A stretch of DNA of 64,000 nt from Verrucomicrobiota bacterium (GTDB taxonomy: Bacteria > Verrucomicrobiota > Verrucomicrobiia > Opitutales > Opitutaceae): NCBI GenBank assembly GCA_016235555.1, contig JACRKC010000060.1, positions 62,001-126,000 on the forward strand, in the 5' to 3' direction. Below are positions 34,681 through 43,188 of the stretch, in pieces. The notes under the pieces were generated by a model. The model ran no database searches and had not been told where the DNA came from. It saw only the letters and a list, made by a program, of their open reading frames with translations. The first letter of the stretch is position 1. Every line of letters begins with the position of its first letter. The position numbers and the translations under genes were made by a program.

Positions 34681-37600
34681 ATGAATCTCCTCCAGCTTTC
34701 GCTGCGCCGCCCGCTTTCGATCGTCGTCCTCGTCATCGCCGTTTCCCTCGCGGCCGGGCTCGCGATCCAGCGCATGTCGCGCGACATCTTCCCGCCGCTC
34801 GGCATCCCCACCATCTACGTCGCCCAGCCGTTCGGCGGCATGGACCCCGCCCAGATGGAGGGTTACCTCACCTACCGTTACGAGTATCACTTCCTCTACA
34901 TCGCGGGCATCTCGCACGTGGAGTCGAAGTCGATCCAAGGCGCTTCGATCATGAAGCTCCAGTTTCACCCGGGCACCGACATGTCGCAGGCGCTCTCCGA
35001 GGTGATCGCCTACGTCAACCGTTCGCGCGCCTTCATGCCGCCGGGCACGCCCGCACCGTTCGTGACGCGCTTCGACGCCGGCAGCGTGGCGGTCGGCTAT
35101 CTCGTTTTCTCCACCGACAATCCCAACCGCACGCTCGGCGAAATGCAGGACCAGGCGCTCAACCGCGTGCGCCCCGCCTTCGCCACGCTGCCCGGCGTGT
35201 CGGCCCCGCCACCGTTCGGCGGCAGCTCCCGCGGCATCATCGTCAACGTCAACCCCGAGCGCATGCGCGCCTACAACCTCTCGCCCGACGAGATCGTCAA
35301 GGCCCTCGCCGAGGCCAACCCGATCAGCCCGTCGGGCAACATGAACCTCGGGGACAAGTATCCGATCGTGGAAATGAACGCGATCGTGAAGAACCCGCAG
35401 GACCTCGCCGCCGTGCCGCTGCGCCGCGGCGACGACGGCGCCGTCTTCGTGCGCGATGTCGCGACGATCGTCGACGCCTCTGATGTCGTCACCGGCCACG
35501 CGCTCGCCAACGGCCTGCGCACCGTCTACCTGCCCGTCACCAAACGCGGCGACGCCTCGACGCTCGCCGTCGTCGAACTCGTCAAAAAGAACATCCCCGA
35601 GTTCCAGAAGATCCTGCCCGACGACATCAAGGTCAGCTACGTCTTCGACCAGTCGCCGGTGGTCAACCGCACGATCAAGGACGTGCTCAAGGAAGGCGGC
35701 ATGGGTGCGCTCCTCACCGGCGTGATGGTGCTCCTCTTCCTGCGCGACTGGCGCAGCGCGTTCGTGGTTGTGCTCAATATTCCGCTCTCGCTGCTCGCCG
35801 CCGTGTTCGCGCTCTGGGTCACCGGCCAGTCGATCCACCTCATGACGCTCGGCGGCCTCGCCCTCGCCATCGGCATCCTCGTCGACGAATCGACCGTCGC
35901 CGTGGAAAACATTCACGCCCACCTCGCGCGCGGTTCGTCGCTCGCCCGCGCCGCGCTCGATGGCACGCGCGAGACCGCGCTGCCGCGGTTGCTCGCGATG
36001 CTGTGCATCCTCGCAGTGTTCATCCCCGCGTTCTTCATGGTCGGCGCGGCCAAGGCCCTCTTCGTGCCGCTGGCGCTCGCGGTCGGCTTCGCGATGATCG
36101 CGTCGTATTTCCTCTCGAGCACGCTCGTGCCGATCCTCTCGGTGTGGTTCCTCCGCGGGCACGCGGCCGAGGTGCATGACGCCTCGTATTTCGCGAAACT
36201 CCAGCGCGCCTACTCCAGCCTCGCCCAAACCGTCGTCGCCCTGCGCTGGCCGCTCGCGCTCGTCTACCTCGCCGTCTGCGGCGGCATCATCTGGAACATC
36301 GGTGGCAAACTCGGCACGGAGATTTTTCCGAAGACTGACAACGGCCAGTTCGCCCTGCGCCTCCGCGCCCCCAGCGGCACGCGCGTCGATCTCACCGAGG
36401 GCATCGCCAAGAAAGTCCTCGCGATCATCGCGCGCGAAGCCGGCGGCGCCGACAAGGTCGACGTCACCATCGGCATGGTCGGCGTGCACAACTCCAGTTT
36501 CCCCGTGAACCTCGTCCACCTCTGGAACGGCGGCCCCGAGGAGGGCTGGCTCGCCGTGCAGTTCAAGCCGGGCACCGGCCTGCGGATGGAGGCGTTCAAG
36601 GAAAAGCTCCGCGGCGTGCTCGCCCGCGAGTTCCCCGATCTGCGGCTCTCGTTCGAGCCGCAGGACATCGTGTCGCGGGTGATGAGCTTCGGCTCGCCCA
36701 CGCCCATCGAAATCGCCATCAGCGGCTCGTCGCTGCCGGTCGCGAAGGGCTACGCCGACAAGATCATCGAGCGCCTGAAAACCATCCCCTACCTGCGCGA
36801 CATCCAGATCGCGCAGACGCTCGACTACCCCACCGTCTCCGTGAACGTCGACCGCGAACGCGCCGGCCTGCTCGGCGTGCAAATCTCCGATGTCACGAAG
36901 TCGCTCGTCGCCGCGACCACCTCGAGCCGTTTCACGACGCCCATCTTCTGGGCCGATCCCGCGACCGGCATCTCCTTCAACCTCCAGGTCCAGATCCCCG
37001 AGGCCAGCACGCAGTCGATCGAGGATCTCGGCAACGTGCCCGTGACCGCCGCCGGCGGAAAGCCGGTGCTCCTGCGCAACATCGCGACCATCGCGCCCGG
37101 CACCGCGCCCGGCACCTACGAGCGCTACAACGTCGCGCGCCTCCTCAGCATCACCGCCAACCTCCACGGCTCCGACCTCGGCACCGCGATGCGCGACATC
37201 CGGGGCGCCGTCGCCGCCGCCGGCGCCCCGCCCGAGGCGCGCACCAAGGTCGACTACCGCGGCCAGGCCATCCCGCTCGCGCAACTGCTCGACGGTTTCC
37301 GCTCCGGCCTGCTCATCGCGATCGTCGTCATCTTCCTGATGCTCGCGGCCAACTTCGAGTCGATGAAGCTCGCGTTCGCCGTCATCTCCACGGTGCCCGC
37401 CGTGCTCGCCGGCGTCGTGCTCGCGCTCAAGTTCACCGGCTCCACCCTCAACATCCAGTCCGCGATGGGCGCGATCATGGCCGTGGGCGTCGCCGTCGCC
37501 AACGCGATCCTGCTCGTGACCTTCGCCGAACGCAGCCGCGTGCAAAACGGCGACGCGCTCGGCGCCGCCGTCGAGGGCGGCCGCAGCCGCCTGCGCCCGA

Positions 37601-37851
37601 TCCTCATGACGAGCTTCGCGATGATCGCCGGCATGATGCCGCTCGCGCTCGGCCTCGGCGACAGCGGCGACCAGACCGCGCCGCTCGGCCGCGCGGTCGT
37701 CGGCGGCCTCGTGCTGGCGACGTTCGCCACGCTGTTCGTGCTGCCCGCGTTCTTCGTGCTGCTGCGAAAGGGCTCCACCACCCGCTCCAACTCCCTCGAT
37801 CCCGACGACCCCGCGAGCGTGCATCACGTGGCCCCGGCCGGTAAATCATGA
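34681..37851 (+). CDS. RND efflux transporter permease
   Basis: 1056 residues from the ATG at 34681, where family similarity starts (LSLRRPLSIVVLVIAVSLAAG, first membrane segment); the upstream frame is discarded. The length and plan match AcrB/CzcA pumps: two halves, each with a large periplasmic loop, and about twelve membrane segments. The segment GGLALAIGILVDESTVAVEN carries the proton-relay position at residues 402-403 as Asp-Glu instead of the Asp-Asp of AcrB-type pumps. Later landmarks include LVTFAERSR and RPILMTSFAMIAGMMPLALG. It exports drugs, lipids or metals from the inner membrane through the fusion protein and channel encoded downstream at 38021 and 39055. A 169-base gap holding palindrome C separates it from the fusion-protein gene; this may be one operon with a hairpin or two units. 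The substrate cannot be set. Confidence 0.93.
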   Translation: MNLLQLSLRRPLSIVVLVIAVSLAAGLAIQRMSRDIFPPLGIPTIYVAQPFGGMDPAQMEGYLTYRYEYHFLYIAGISHVESKSIQGASIMKLQFHPGTDMSQALSEVIAYVNRSRAFMPPGTPAPFVTRFDAGSVAVGYLVFSTDNPNRTLGEMQDQALNRVRPAFATLPGVSAPPPFGGSSRGIIVNVNPERMRAYNLSPDEIVKALAEANPISPSGNMNLGDKYPIVEMNAIVKNPQDLAAVPLRRGDDGAVFVRDVATIVDASDVVTGHALANGLRTVYLPVTKRGDASTLAVVELVKKNIPEFQKILPDDIKVSYVFDQSPVVNRTIKDVLKEGGMGALLTGVMVLLFLRDWRSAFVVVLNIPLSLLAAVFALWVTGQSIHLMTLGGLALAIGILVDESTVAVENIHAHLARGSSLARAALDGTRETALPRLLAMLCILAVFIPAFFMVGAAKALFVPLALAVGFAMIASYFLSSTLVPILSVWFLRGHAAEVHDASYFAKLQRAYSSLAQTVVALRWPLALVYLAVCGGIIWNIGGKLGTEIFPKTDNGQFALRLRAPSGTRVDLTEGIAKKVLAIIAREAGGADKVDVTIGMVGVHNSSFPVNLVHLWNGGPEEGWLAVQFKPGTGLRMEAFKEKLRGVLAREFPDLRLSFEPQDIVSRVMSFGSPTPIEIAISGSSLPVAKGYADKIIERLKTIPYLRDIQIAQTLDYPTVSVNVDRERAGLLGVQISDVTKSLVAATTSSRFTTPIFWADPATGISFNLQVQIPEASTQSIEDLGNVPVTAAGGKPVLLRNIATIAPGTAPGTYERYNVARLLSITANLHGSDLGTAMRDIRGAVAAAGAPPEARTKVDYRGQAIPLAQLLDGFRSGLLIAIVVIFLMLAANFESMKLAFAVISTVPAVLAGVVLALKFTGSTLNIQSAMGAIMAVGVAVANAILLVTFAERSRVQNGDALGAAVEGGRSRLRPILMTSFAMIAGMMPLALGLGDSGDQTAPLGRAVVGGLVLATFATLFVLPAFFVLLRKGSTTRSNSLDPDDPASVHHVAPAGKS

Positions 37852-37881
37852 ACGTCCCCCAACTGATCTTCGCCCGACGAG

Positions 37882-37951
37882 AGGTAGGAGCCTGCTTGCA
37901 GGCGATTCGCTCACGCCGAGTTTTCCATCGCCTGCAAGCAGGCTCCTACCT
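37882..37951. repeat. Paired GTAG-headed hairpins (family C)
   Basis: Two perfect 25-base arms (37882-37906 and 37927-37951), each headed AGGTAGGAG and containing CCTG-CTTG-CAGG, with a 20-base loop between. It lies between the RND pump gene and its fusion-protein gene. After it comes CATTCGTGTGAATTAGTGTC, which resembles another low-complexity repeat. Confidence 0.88.
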
Positions 37952-38020
37952 GCCGACGTTCGCCAGATTTCGGCCATTCGTGTGAATTAGTGTCCATTCG
38001 TGGTTCAAAAACTCTCTCCC

Positions 38021-39058
38021 ATGCGCCTTCTCGCTCCCTCTGTTCTCCTCGCCGCCGCGCTGCCCGCGCTCGCGCAGACCGCCGCCCCGGTCGCCGTCGA
38101 GGTCACGTCACCACGCCGCGGCGACATCCACCGCTTCGTCACGCTGCCCGCCACGCTCCGCGCCAACCAGCAGGTCACGCTCCACGCCAAAGTCCCCGGC
38201 TACCTCAAGTCGATCACCGTCGACCGCGGCGACACCGTGCAAGCCGGCCAGTTGCTCGCCGAACTCGAGTTGCCCGAACTCGTCGCCGCGCGCGGACGCC
38301 TCACCGCCGAACTCGCCATCGCCCGGACCGATGCCGACCGCATCGCCAACGCACGCCTGAAAGCTCCGGACCTCGTCACGCCCCAGGCCGCTGATGCCGC
38401 CGCCGCCCGCCTCGCCATCGCGCAAGCCGCGGTGAAGGAAAACGAGACGATGCTCGGCTACGCGAAGATCACCGCGCCGTTCGCCGGCGTCGTCACCGCG
38501 CGCAACGTCGACGTCGGCGCCTTCGTCCCCGCCGCCACCGCGAGCGCCAACACCGGCGCCGCCGCGATCGTGACCGTGATGGACACCGCCACCGTGCGCG
38601 TGCGCGTGGCCGTGCCCGAGGTCGAAGCCGCCCGCGTGAAAACCGGCCAACCCGTCGTCGTCACCACCGACGCCCTGCCCGGCAAAACCTTCCGCGGCAC
38701 CGTCACCCGCCACGCCAGCGCGCTCGACGAGGGCACTCGCTCACTTCTCGTCGAAGCCGACCTACCCAACGCCGACGGCACGCTGCGCCCCGGCATGTAT
38801 CTCAGCGCCAAGGTCGGCGTCGAACTGCACACCGACACCACGCTGATCCCCGCCGCCGCGCTCGTGCGCGAAAAGGCCGCCGGCTTCGTCTTCACGCTCA
38901 CCGACGGCAAGGCGACCAAGCTGCCCGTGAAATACGGTTTCATCGACGGCACGAACGCCGAGATCCTCGACGGCCTCCCCGCCAACGCCCGCGTGATCAT
39001 CCCCGGCAAGATCGCGCTCACCCCCGGTCAGGCCGTCACCGCCACGGAAGCCAAATGA
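38021..39058 (+). CDS. RND efflux periplasmic adaptor (membrane fusion protein)
   Basis: 345 residues from the ATG at 38021; an in-frame GTG seven codons earlier is weaker because the basic n-region and signal (MRLLAPSVLLAAALPALAQ) begin at the ATG. The lipoyl-like half motif VTLHAKVPGYLKSITVDRGD and its return half ITAPFAGVVTARNVDVGAFV flank a helical hairpin (ELPELVAARGRLTAELAIAR). Beta-barrel and membrane-proximal domains follow (VRVAVPEVEAARV, YLSAKVGVELHTDTTLIPAA). It links the inner-membrane pump to the outer-membrane channel. Its stop overlaps the start of the TolC-like gene (ATGA, 39055-39058), which couples their translation. Confidence 0.92.
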   Translation: MRLLAPSVLLAAALPALAQTAAPVAVEVTSPRRGDIHRFVTLPATLRANQQVTLHAKVPGYLKSITVDRGDTVQAGQLLAELELPELVAARGRLTAELAIARTDADRIANARLKAPDLVTPQAADAAAARLAIAQAAVKENETMLGYAKITAPFAGVVTARNVDVGAFVPAATASANTGAAAIVTVMDTATVRVRVAVPEVEAARVKTGQPVVVTTDALPGKTFRGTVTRHASALDEGTRSLLVEADLPNADGTLRPGMYLSAKVGVELHTDTTLIPAAALVREKAAGFVFTLTDGKATKLPVKYGFIDGTNAEILDGLPANARVIIPGKIALTPGQAVTATEAK

Positions 39059-40443
39059 AGAACCGCACCACAGTTCCGAGGTGGAGCGCGTTGACCCCAA
39101 CGCGCTTTCTGCGTTCGCGAATCCTGAAGCGCGTTGAGGTCAACGCGCTCCACCTCATTGCCATCGCTTTCGCCGCCGCCATCACCTCCGCCGCCGACGC
39201 CTCCTACCCGATCGACCTCGCCACCGCGCTGAAACTCGCCGGCGCGCAGAACCTCGATGTCGCCATCGCCCGCGAACGCGTCAGCGAGGCCGAGGCCACG
39301 CAGGAACAGGCGCGCCAGAGATTCTTCCCGTTTCTCACACCGGGCCTCCAGTGGCGCCGCCACGACGGCCGCACTCAGGACGTGATCGGCAACATGCTCG
39401 ACACGCGCAAGCAGACGCTCGGCCTCGGCGTGACCGTCGGTGCGCAGGTCGATCTCGGCGACGCCTACTACCAGTCGCTCGCCTCGAAACAACTCACCCG
39501 CGCCGCCAGCGAAGCGCTCAACACGCGCCGCCAGGACGCGATCTTCCAAGCCGCCGCCGGCTACTTCGAACTCGCGCGCGCCGCCGCCGCCGTCGGTGCC
39601 GCGCGCGACGCGCTCCGCATCGCCGACGCCTACACCGCCGAGGTGAAAGCCGGCGTCGCCGCCGGCATCGCCTCCGCGGGCGACGCGGCCCGCGCCGAAG
39701 TGCAGTCCGCGAAAAACCGCACGCTCGTCGCCACCGCCGAGGAACAACGCGCCGTCGCCGCTGCCCGCCTCGCCACCACCCTGCGCCTCGCCCCCGGCAC
39801 CGAGCTCCAGCCGCGCGACGCCGAGCTCGCCCCGCTCACGCTTTTCCCCGCCGACACCACACCCGGCGCGCTCGTCACGCAGGCGCTCGCGAAGCGCCCC
39901 GAACTCTCCCAAGCCGGTGCGCTCACCGAAGCCGCCGAGACGCAGCTCAAGGCCGCGAAGGTCGGCCCGCTTGTTCCCACCGTCGGCGCCACCGCGCAAC
40001 TCGGCGCCCTCCGCGGCGGCCGCGGCGGCGCCTTGGGTAGCTTCGCCGACAGCGAGGACTACGCCATCGGCGTGAGCTGGCGTGTCGGCCCCGGCGGACT
40101 CGGCGACACCGCGCGCCACCGCGCCGCCGAAGCGCGCACGCGCAGCGTCAAACTCGAACGCGACCGCGTCAGCGACCAGGTCACCCGCGAGGTCATCGAA
40201 GCCCACGCCCGCGTGCGCGGTGTCGCGGCGCGCCTCGCCGCCGCCAGCGATGCGCTTCGCGCCGCGGAAGCCGCGTGGAAATTCTCCCGCGACCGCCGCG
40301 ACTTCGGCGTCGCCGCCGTGCTGGAGGCCGTGCAAGCCGAGCAAGACTACACCCGCGCCCGCCTCGACTACCTGCAAGCCGTCGCCGAGCACAACGCCGC
40401 CCACTACGCCCTCCAACGCGCCGTCGGCGGCGCGACGTCGTAG
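39055..40443 (+). CDS. TolC-like outer-membrane efflux channel, signal region carrying a repeat insertion
   Basis: 462 residues. The outer-membrane efflux protein fold is clear: LATALKLAGAQNLDVAIARE, the QARQRFFPFLTPGLQWRRHD strand region, long amphipathic helices with EVKAGVAAGIASAGDAARAE, and a second repeat from SQAGALTEAAETQLKAAKVG. The start at 39055 forms the ATGA overlap with the adaptor gene. Residues 9-35 are encoded by an almost perfect 29-base inverted repeat (family F), giving RWSALTPTRFLRSRILKR before the hydrophobic stretch LIAIAFAAAITSAADA. The signal peptide therefore has an unusually long basic n-region, but the hydrophobic core and a cleavage site near ITSAADA remain, so export may survive. 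It forms the channel of the RND tripartite pump. Confidence 0.88.
   Translation: MKNRTTVPRWSALTPTRFLRSRILKRVEVNALHLIAIAFAAAITSAADASYPIDLATALKLAGAQNLDVAIARERVSEAEATQEQARQRFFPFLTPGLQWRRHDGRTQDVIGNMLDTRKQTLGLGVTVGAQVDLGDAYYQSLASKQLTRAASEALNTRRQDAIFQAAAGYFELARAAAAVGAARDALRIADAYTAEVKAGVAAGIASAGDAARAEVQSAKNRTLVATAEEQRAVAAARLATTLRLAPGTELQPRDAELAPLTLFPADTTPGALVTQALAKRPELSQAGALTEAAETQLKAAKVGPLVPTVGATAQLGALRGGRGGALGSFADSEDYAIGVSWRVGPGGLGDTARHRAAEARTRSVKLERDRVSDQVTREVIEAHARVRGVAARLAAASDALRAAEAAWKFSRDRRDFGVAAVLEAVQAEQDYTRARLDYLQAVAEHNAAHYALQRAVGGATS
39079..39157. repeat. Family F inverted repeat inside a coding sequence
   Basis: GAGGTGGAGCGCGTTGACCC then CAACGCGCT (39079-39107) pairs with 39129-39157 with one mismatch in 29. 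Each arm is a GGAG-headed hairpin (CGCGTTG-ACC-CCAACGCG). It is in frame within the TolC-like gene's signal-peptide region. Confidence 0.9.
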
Positions 40444-40454
40444 GCCATCTTCAG

Positions 40455-40560
40455 TGGGTGGGGCCCGCTCTCCGAGCGGGCCTGAGTTCCAAGTCGGATT
40501 TGCGAACCATAACTCTCGCCCCGCGCAAACTCAGGACGGCTCGGAGAGCCGCCCCTACCC
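40455..40560. repeat. Paired hairpins (family K) between convergent genes
   Basis: Left unit GGCCCGCTC-TCC-GAGCGGGCC then TGAGTT; right unit, read on the minus strand, GTAGGGGCGGCTCTCCGAGC then CGTCCTGAGTT. The arms match imperfectly and the right end has the GTAG head. It fills the gap between the convergent TolC-like (+) and porin (-) genes, where a bidirectional terminator might be expected, but no T-tract is present. Confidence 0.78.
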
Positions 40561-40567
40561 TCAAGCT

Positions 40568-41824
40568 TCAATACACGATCTGAAACCGCGTGAGCAGGCG
40601 GCCGCGGTTGTCGGGCAGGCCGGGCGCGCGGCCGAACAGATAATCCACGATCACACGGATGTCGTCGCCCTTGAAGTAGTAGTCGAGGCCCACGAGCCAG
40701 TTTTCCGTGCTGTCGCCGCGGCGGGAGAGATTCGGGTCGAAGTGCTCGCGGCGCACGGCCAACTGGAATTTCTGCGGCACGAGGTAATACGCCGCCGTGA
40801 GCTGCCAGCTCTCGCCGTCGAAATGCGCATCGGGCACGCGGTTCGTCGGCGCGAAACGCATCCGCAGCCACTCGCTCGCGACCTCCAACAACCCCCGCCG
40901 CCACGTCGCATCCACGCCCCAGCCGGTGCGCGTGCCGGTGAAAAGCTGGTCGGGCGCACCGCCAGCCGTGTGGTCGAAATCGAACCCCGGCCTGCTCACC
41001 GCGGTGTCGCGCGAGCGCAGCGCACCGGCGCCGAGCGTGAGCCGGCCCGCCGTGCGATCGTCAAACGCGAGCGCGGCCACGTGCGTCGTGTAGTGAAATG
41101 CGTCGTTGTCGTTGACCGTCGTGTTGGTGCCGTTGCCGTTGGCCACCATCACGGCGTAGTTGAGACGCTGCGGCACCAATTCGCCGAACACGGAGACCCC
41201 CGTCTGGCGGAAATCGCCGAGGCGGTCCGCCCCGAGCGAGCGTTCCACCATCGGCCCCTTGTATTCGATGGCGAGCAGCTCCTGGCAGAAGGCCGGCTTG
41301 AGCTGGCCGGCGCGGATATTGGCGGCCGGAAAGCGGCTCCAGTTGAGATAGATTTCGTTGGCCTGCACGCGCAGGCCGGACGCGGGCGCCATGGTGCCGC
41401 TGGAATACTCCGCGTCCACGCGCGCCTCGAAATGCTCCGCGAAACTCGCGATCATGCTCAGCCGCGAGCGCCGCACATAGATCCGGTCCGTCGCCCCGGC
41501 GAAGCGGCTGTCGCCCGTGCCGCCGAACTCCGCCTGCATCTGCGTGAAGCCGCCGATCGTCACGCGCGACTCCCTGCCCGCGGGCAGCACCACGCCGTCG
41601 CCCACCGTGGCGCTGCCGCCGTTGTGGGAGACGATGCCATAGGGCGGCGCCGCGGGCCCGAGCGCGGTGGCCCCGAGCCGCGCCCGCAACGCGGCGTTCT
41701 CCTGCTCGACGGTCGCGAGCCGCGCCTCCAGCGCGCGGAAGCGCTCCTCCACCGACGACGCGTCGGCTCCGGGGGCGCGCAACGCAGCGCAGTTCAGCAC
41801 GGCGAGAAGAAGCAGTCGTTTCAT
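40568..41824 (-). CDS. Phosphate-selective-porin-like outer-membrane protein
   Basis: 418 residues from the ATG at 41824, opening a signal peptide (MKRLLLLAVLNCAALRAPGA). Residues about 20-50 form a short coiled coil (VEERFRALEARLATVEQENA), as in trimeric OprO/OprP-type porins. The rest is a beta-barrel of alternating strands: SRVTIGGFTQMQAEFGG, IYVRRSRLSMIASFAEHFEA, EIYLNWSRFPAANIRAGQLK (the usual KPAF-like substrate strand) and RGLLEVASEWLRMRFAP, closing LTRFQIVY with terminal Tyr. It is probably a passive channel for anions or small solutes. It is convergent with the RND operon, and element K separates them. Anion preference is inferred from family resemblance alone. Confidence 0.82.
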   Translation of the reverse strand: MKRLLLLAVLNCAALRAPGADASSVEERFRALEARLATVEQENAALRARLGATALGPAAPPYGIVSHNGGSATVGDGVVLPAGRESRVTIGGFTQMQAEFGGTGDSRFAGATDRIYVRRSRLSMIASFAEHFEARVDAEYSSGTMAPASGLRVQANEIYLNWSRFPAANIRAGQLKPAFCQELLAIEYKGPMVERSLGADRLGDFRQTGVSVFGELVPQRLNYAVMVANGNGTNTTVNDNDAFHYTTHVAALAFDDRTAGRLTLGAGALRSRDTAVSRPGFDFDHTAGGAPDQLFTGTRTGWGVDATWRRGLLEVASEWLRMRFAPTNRVPDAHFDGESWQLTAAYYLVPQKFQLAVRREHFDPNLSRRGDSTENWLVGLDYYFKGDDIRVIVDYLFGRAPGLPDNRGRLLTRFQIVY

Positions 41825-42293
41825 GGCAAACGGGGCAGCGTGGCGCACGCCGGACAGCGAGGTCAACGCGCTTCACCCGCGGCGCGGTCCGCGCCACGGC
41901 TTTCCGGTCTGGTTTCCCAACTGTAGGTCAGCTCGCTTGCGCGCGCGGTTGGGCGCACGCCGGCGCGCCGGCCTGCGCGGGAACGATTCATCGGAAAGCC
42001 GGCGCGGTCTGCAGGAACGGCGGTTTTCCCACCGCCGCATGACGGGCTCCGGCGCTTCCGCGGGGTCGGTGCCGGAACCGGGAAAGTGTCGGAAATTTTC
42101 CGGGCTCACGATCCTCCGTGGCGGAACGCGTGAGCCCGGCGAAGGCCGGTGTGCACCGGCCCGCCTCCGGCGGGTTTCGCGCGAAGCGGCGAAGGCCTCA
42201 CGGCTTCTGCTCCACCGCGGAGCGAACCTTTCGACGCCCGCCGACGGAGCCGTGCAATCGGGCGCAGCCGCCGGCGGAGGGAGACCGGCACGA

Positions 42294-42322
42294 GGGTTTG
42301 TCATCCATTAGATGACAAACCC
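42294..42322. promoter_or_regulatory. Hairpin/dyad GGGTTTGTCATC-CATTA-GATGACAAACCC
   Basis: A perfect 12-base inverted repeat with a five-base centre. A second dyad at 63202-63224 has the same core arms with C/G in place of T/A at one paired position, and the same centre length. It could be an RNA hairpin or a dimer binding site. Confidence 0.5.
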
Positions 42323-42374
42323 GTTCCGGTGCGGCGGGGCTGCCATGGCACGTCGCACGATCTGACTGCAACCT

Positions 42375-42459
42375 TCCGCGGAGTTGCAGGCCCGGCCGGT
42401 GGGCGGGCTGCCCGGCCACCGGCCGGGCCTACAGTCTCAAAGCGCACCGTAACTGGTAT
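42375..42459. repeat. MITE-like palindromic element E4
   Basis: The right half is canonical (GCCCGGCC-ACC-GGCCGGGC, CTACAGTCTCAAAGCGCACC, GTAACTGGTAT). The left outer arm has diverged to GCAACCTTCCGCGGAGTTGC. It lies just downstream of the MOSC gene's stop codon. Confidence 0.78.
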
Positions 42460-42497
42460 TACAAACCGCGCGCCGCGCCGGGCGGGTGGCGCGGAGG

Positions 42498-42992
42498 TCA
42501 GGCGCCGGACCCGGCCATGAGCCACAACTCCACCGGTCCGACGCCCAGCTCGCCATCGCTGAGGATCTTCGCGCGCAGGCCGCCGCGGCCGAAGAGCCAG
42601 TCCTCCGCGCCGGGCGCCACCGCCTGGTTCATCCAGACGCACGGCCGCGCTTCGCCCGTGCCCTCGAACTCGACGCCGCCCAGTGTGAAGCGGCGCTCAA
42701 GGAGTGCGTTCAAATCGAGGCCCTCGGTGATCACGTTGCGGCGGAAAGCCGACGGTGACAGCGCGGGCACGCCGAATTTTTTGCGCGCTGCGAGCACAGT
42801 CTCCCACGCAAAAAAGGTCACCTGCCCCCGGTAATCCGGCCGGTAGCCGTAGAAGCGATCGCCTTCGAGGCCCCAGCCCGCGCGGCATTTCACGACGGGT
42901 CGATCGACCGCGGTGTGCGTGCCGGCGGGCTGCCCGTAGCGGCCGAAAAAATTATGCCCGGATGAAGTGAAGATGTGCCGGATCGCCGACAT
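42498..42992 (-). CDS. MOSC domain protein
   Basis: 164 residues from the ATG at 42992, chosen because the MOSC strand order begins at IRHIFTSSGHNFFGRYG; the frame upstream to 43208 is translated repeat L1. Recognisable pieces are GLEGDRFYGYRPDYRGQVTF, ITEGLDLNALLERRFTLGGV and the Cys-containing EGTGEARPCVWMNQAVAPG, which matches the conserved MOSC cysteine thought to carry sulfur or bind the molybdenum cofactor. MOSC proteins act in molybdenum cofactor sulfuration or in detoxifying N-hydroxylated bases. It is alone, between repeats E4 and L1. It may relate functionally to the xdhC/mocA-like genes at 4.9-6.8 kb, but nothing in position shows this. Confidence 0.82.
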   Translation of the reverse strand: MSAIRHIFTSSGHNFFGRYGQPAGTHTAVDRPVVKCRAGWGLEGDRFYGYRPDYRGQVTFFAWETVLAARKKFGVPALSPSAFRRNVITEGLDLNALLERRFTLGGVEFEGTGEARPCVWMNQAVAPGAEDWLFGRGGLRAKILSDGELGVGPVELWLMAGSGA

Positions 42993-43069
42993 GCGGGAGG
43001 GATGCAACCACCACGGGCGCCGCGGTGCAAACCGAGTTTGTCCGCCGGCCGGCGCCGGGAGCAGCTCAA

Positions 43070-43160
43070 TTTCTTGCCGTCCGGCGAGAGCGACGGAGCG
43101 GCGGTTTTCAACCGCCGGGCTGGGGCGCTTGGAAAAGCGCCCCTCCGCCTGGCAAGAAAG
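43070..43160. repeat. Composite palindromic element L1
   Basis: Outer arms TTTCTTGCC (43070-43078) and GGCAAGAAAG (43151-43160). Inside are two different GGAG-headed hairpins facing inward: CGGCGGTT-TTC-AACCGCCG on the plus strand and GGGGCGCTT-TTCC-AAGCGCCCC on the minus strand. A related copy (L2) is at 51866-51954. Confidence 0.82.
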
Positions 43161-43188
43161 CGAGATGCGCGCCCGCCACCGCGCCGGT

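Larger units (their letters stand above)
41825..42497. other. Long intergenic region without a recognisable gene
   Basis: 673 bases. Open frames here lack family similarity and run through repeats. It holds a partial family F arm near 41862-41876, GC-rich dyads around 42138-42180, the TTTGTCATC hairpin at 42294-42322 and element E4 at 42375-42459. The porin promoter should lie at its left end. Confidence 0.5.

Noticed and set aside
41667-42311. Open frames on both strands in the 41.8-42.5 kb gap as genes
   Set aside because: They run through a porin gene end, repeats and GC-rich dyads, and show no recognisable domain, signal or ribosome binding site.
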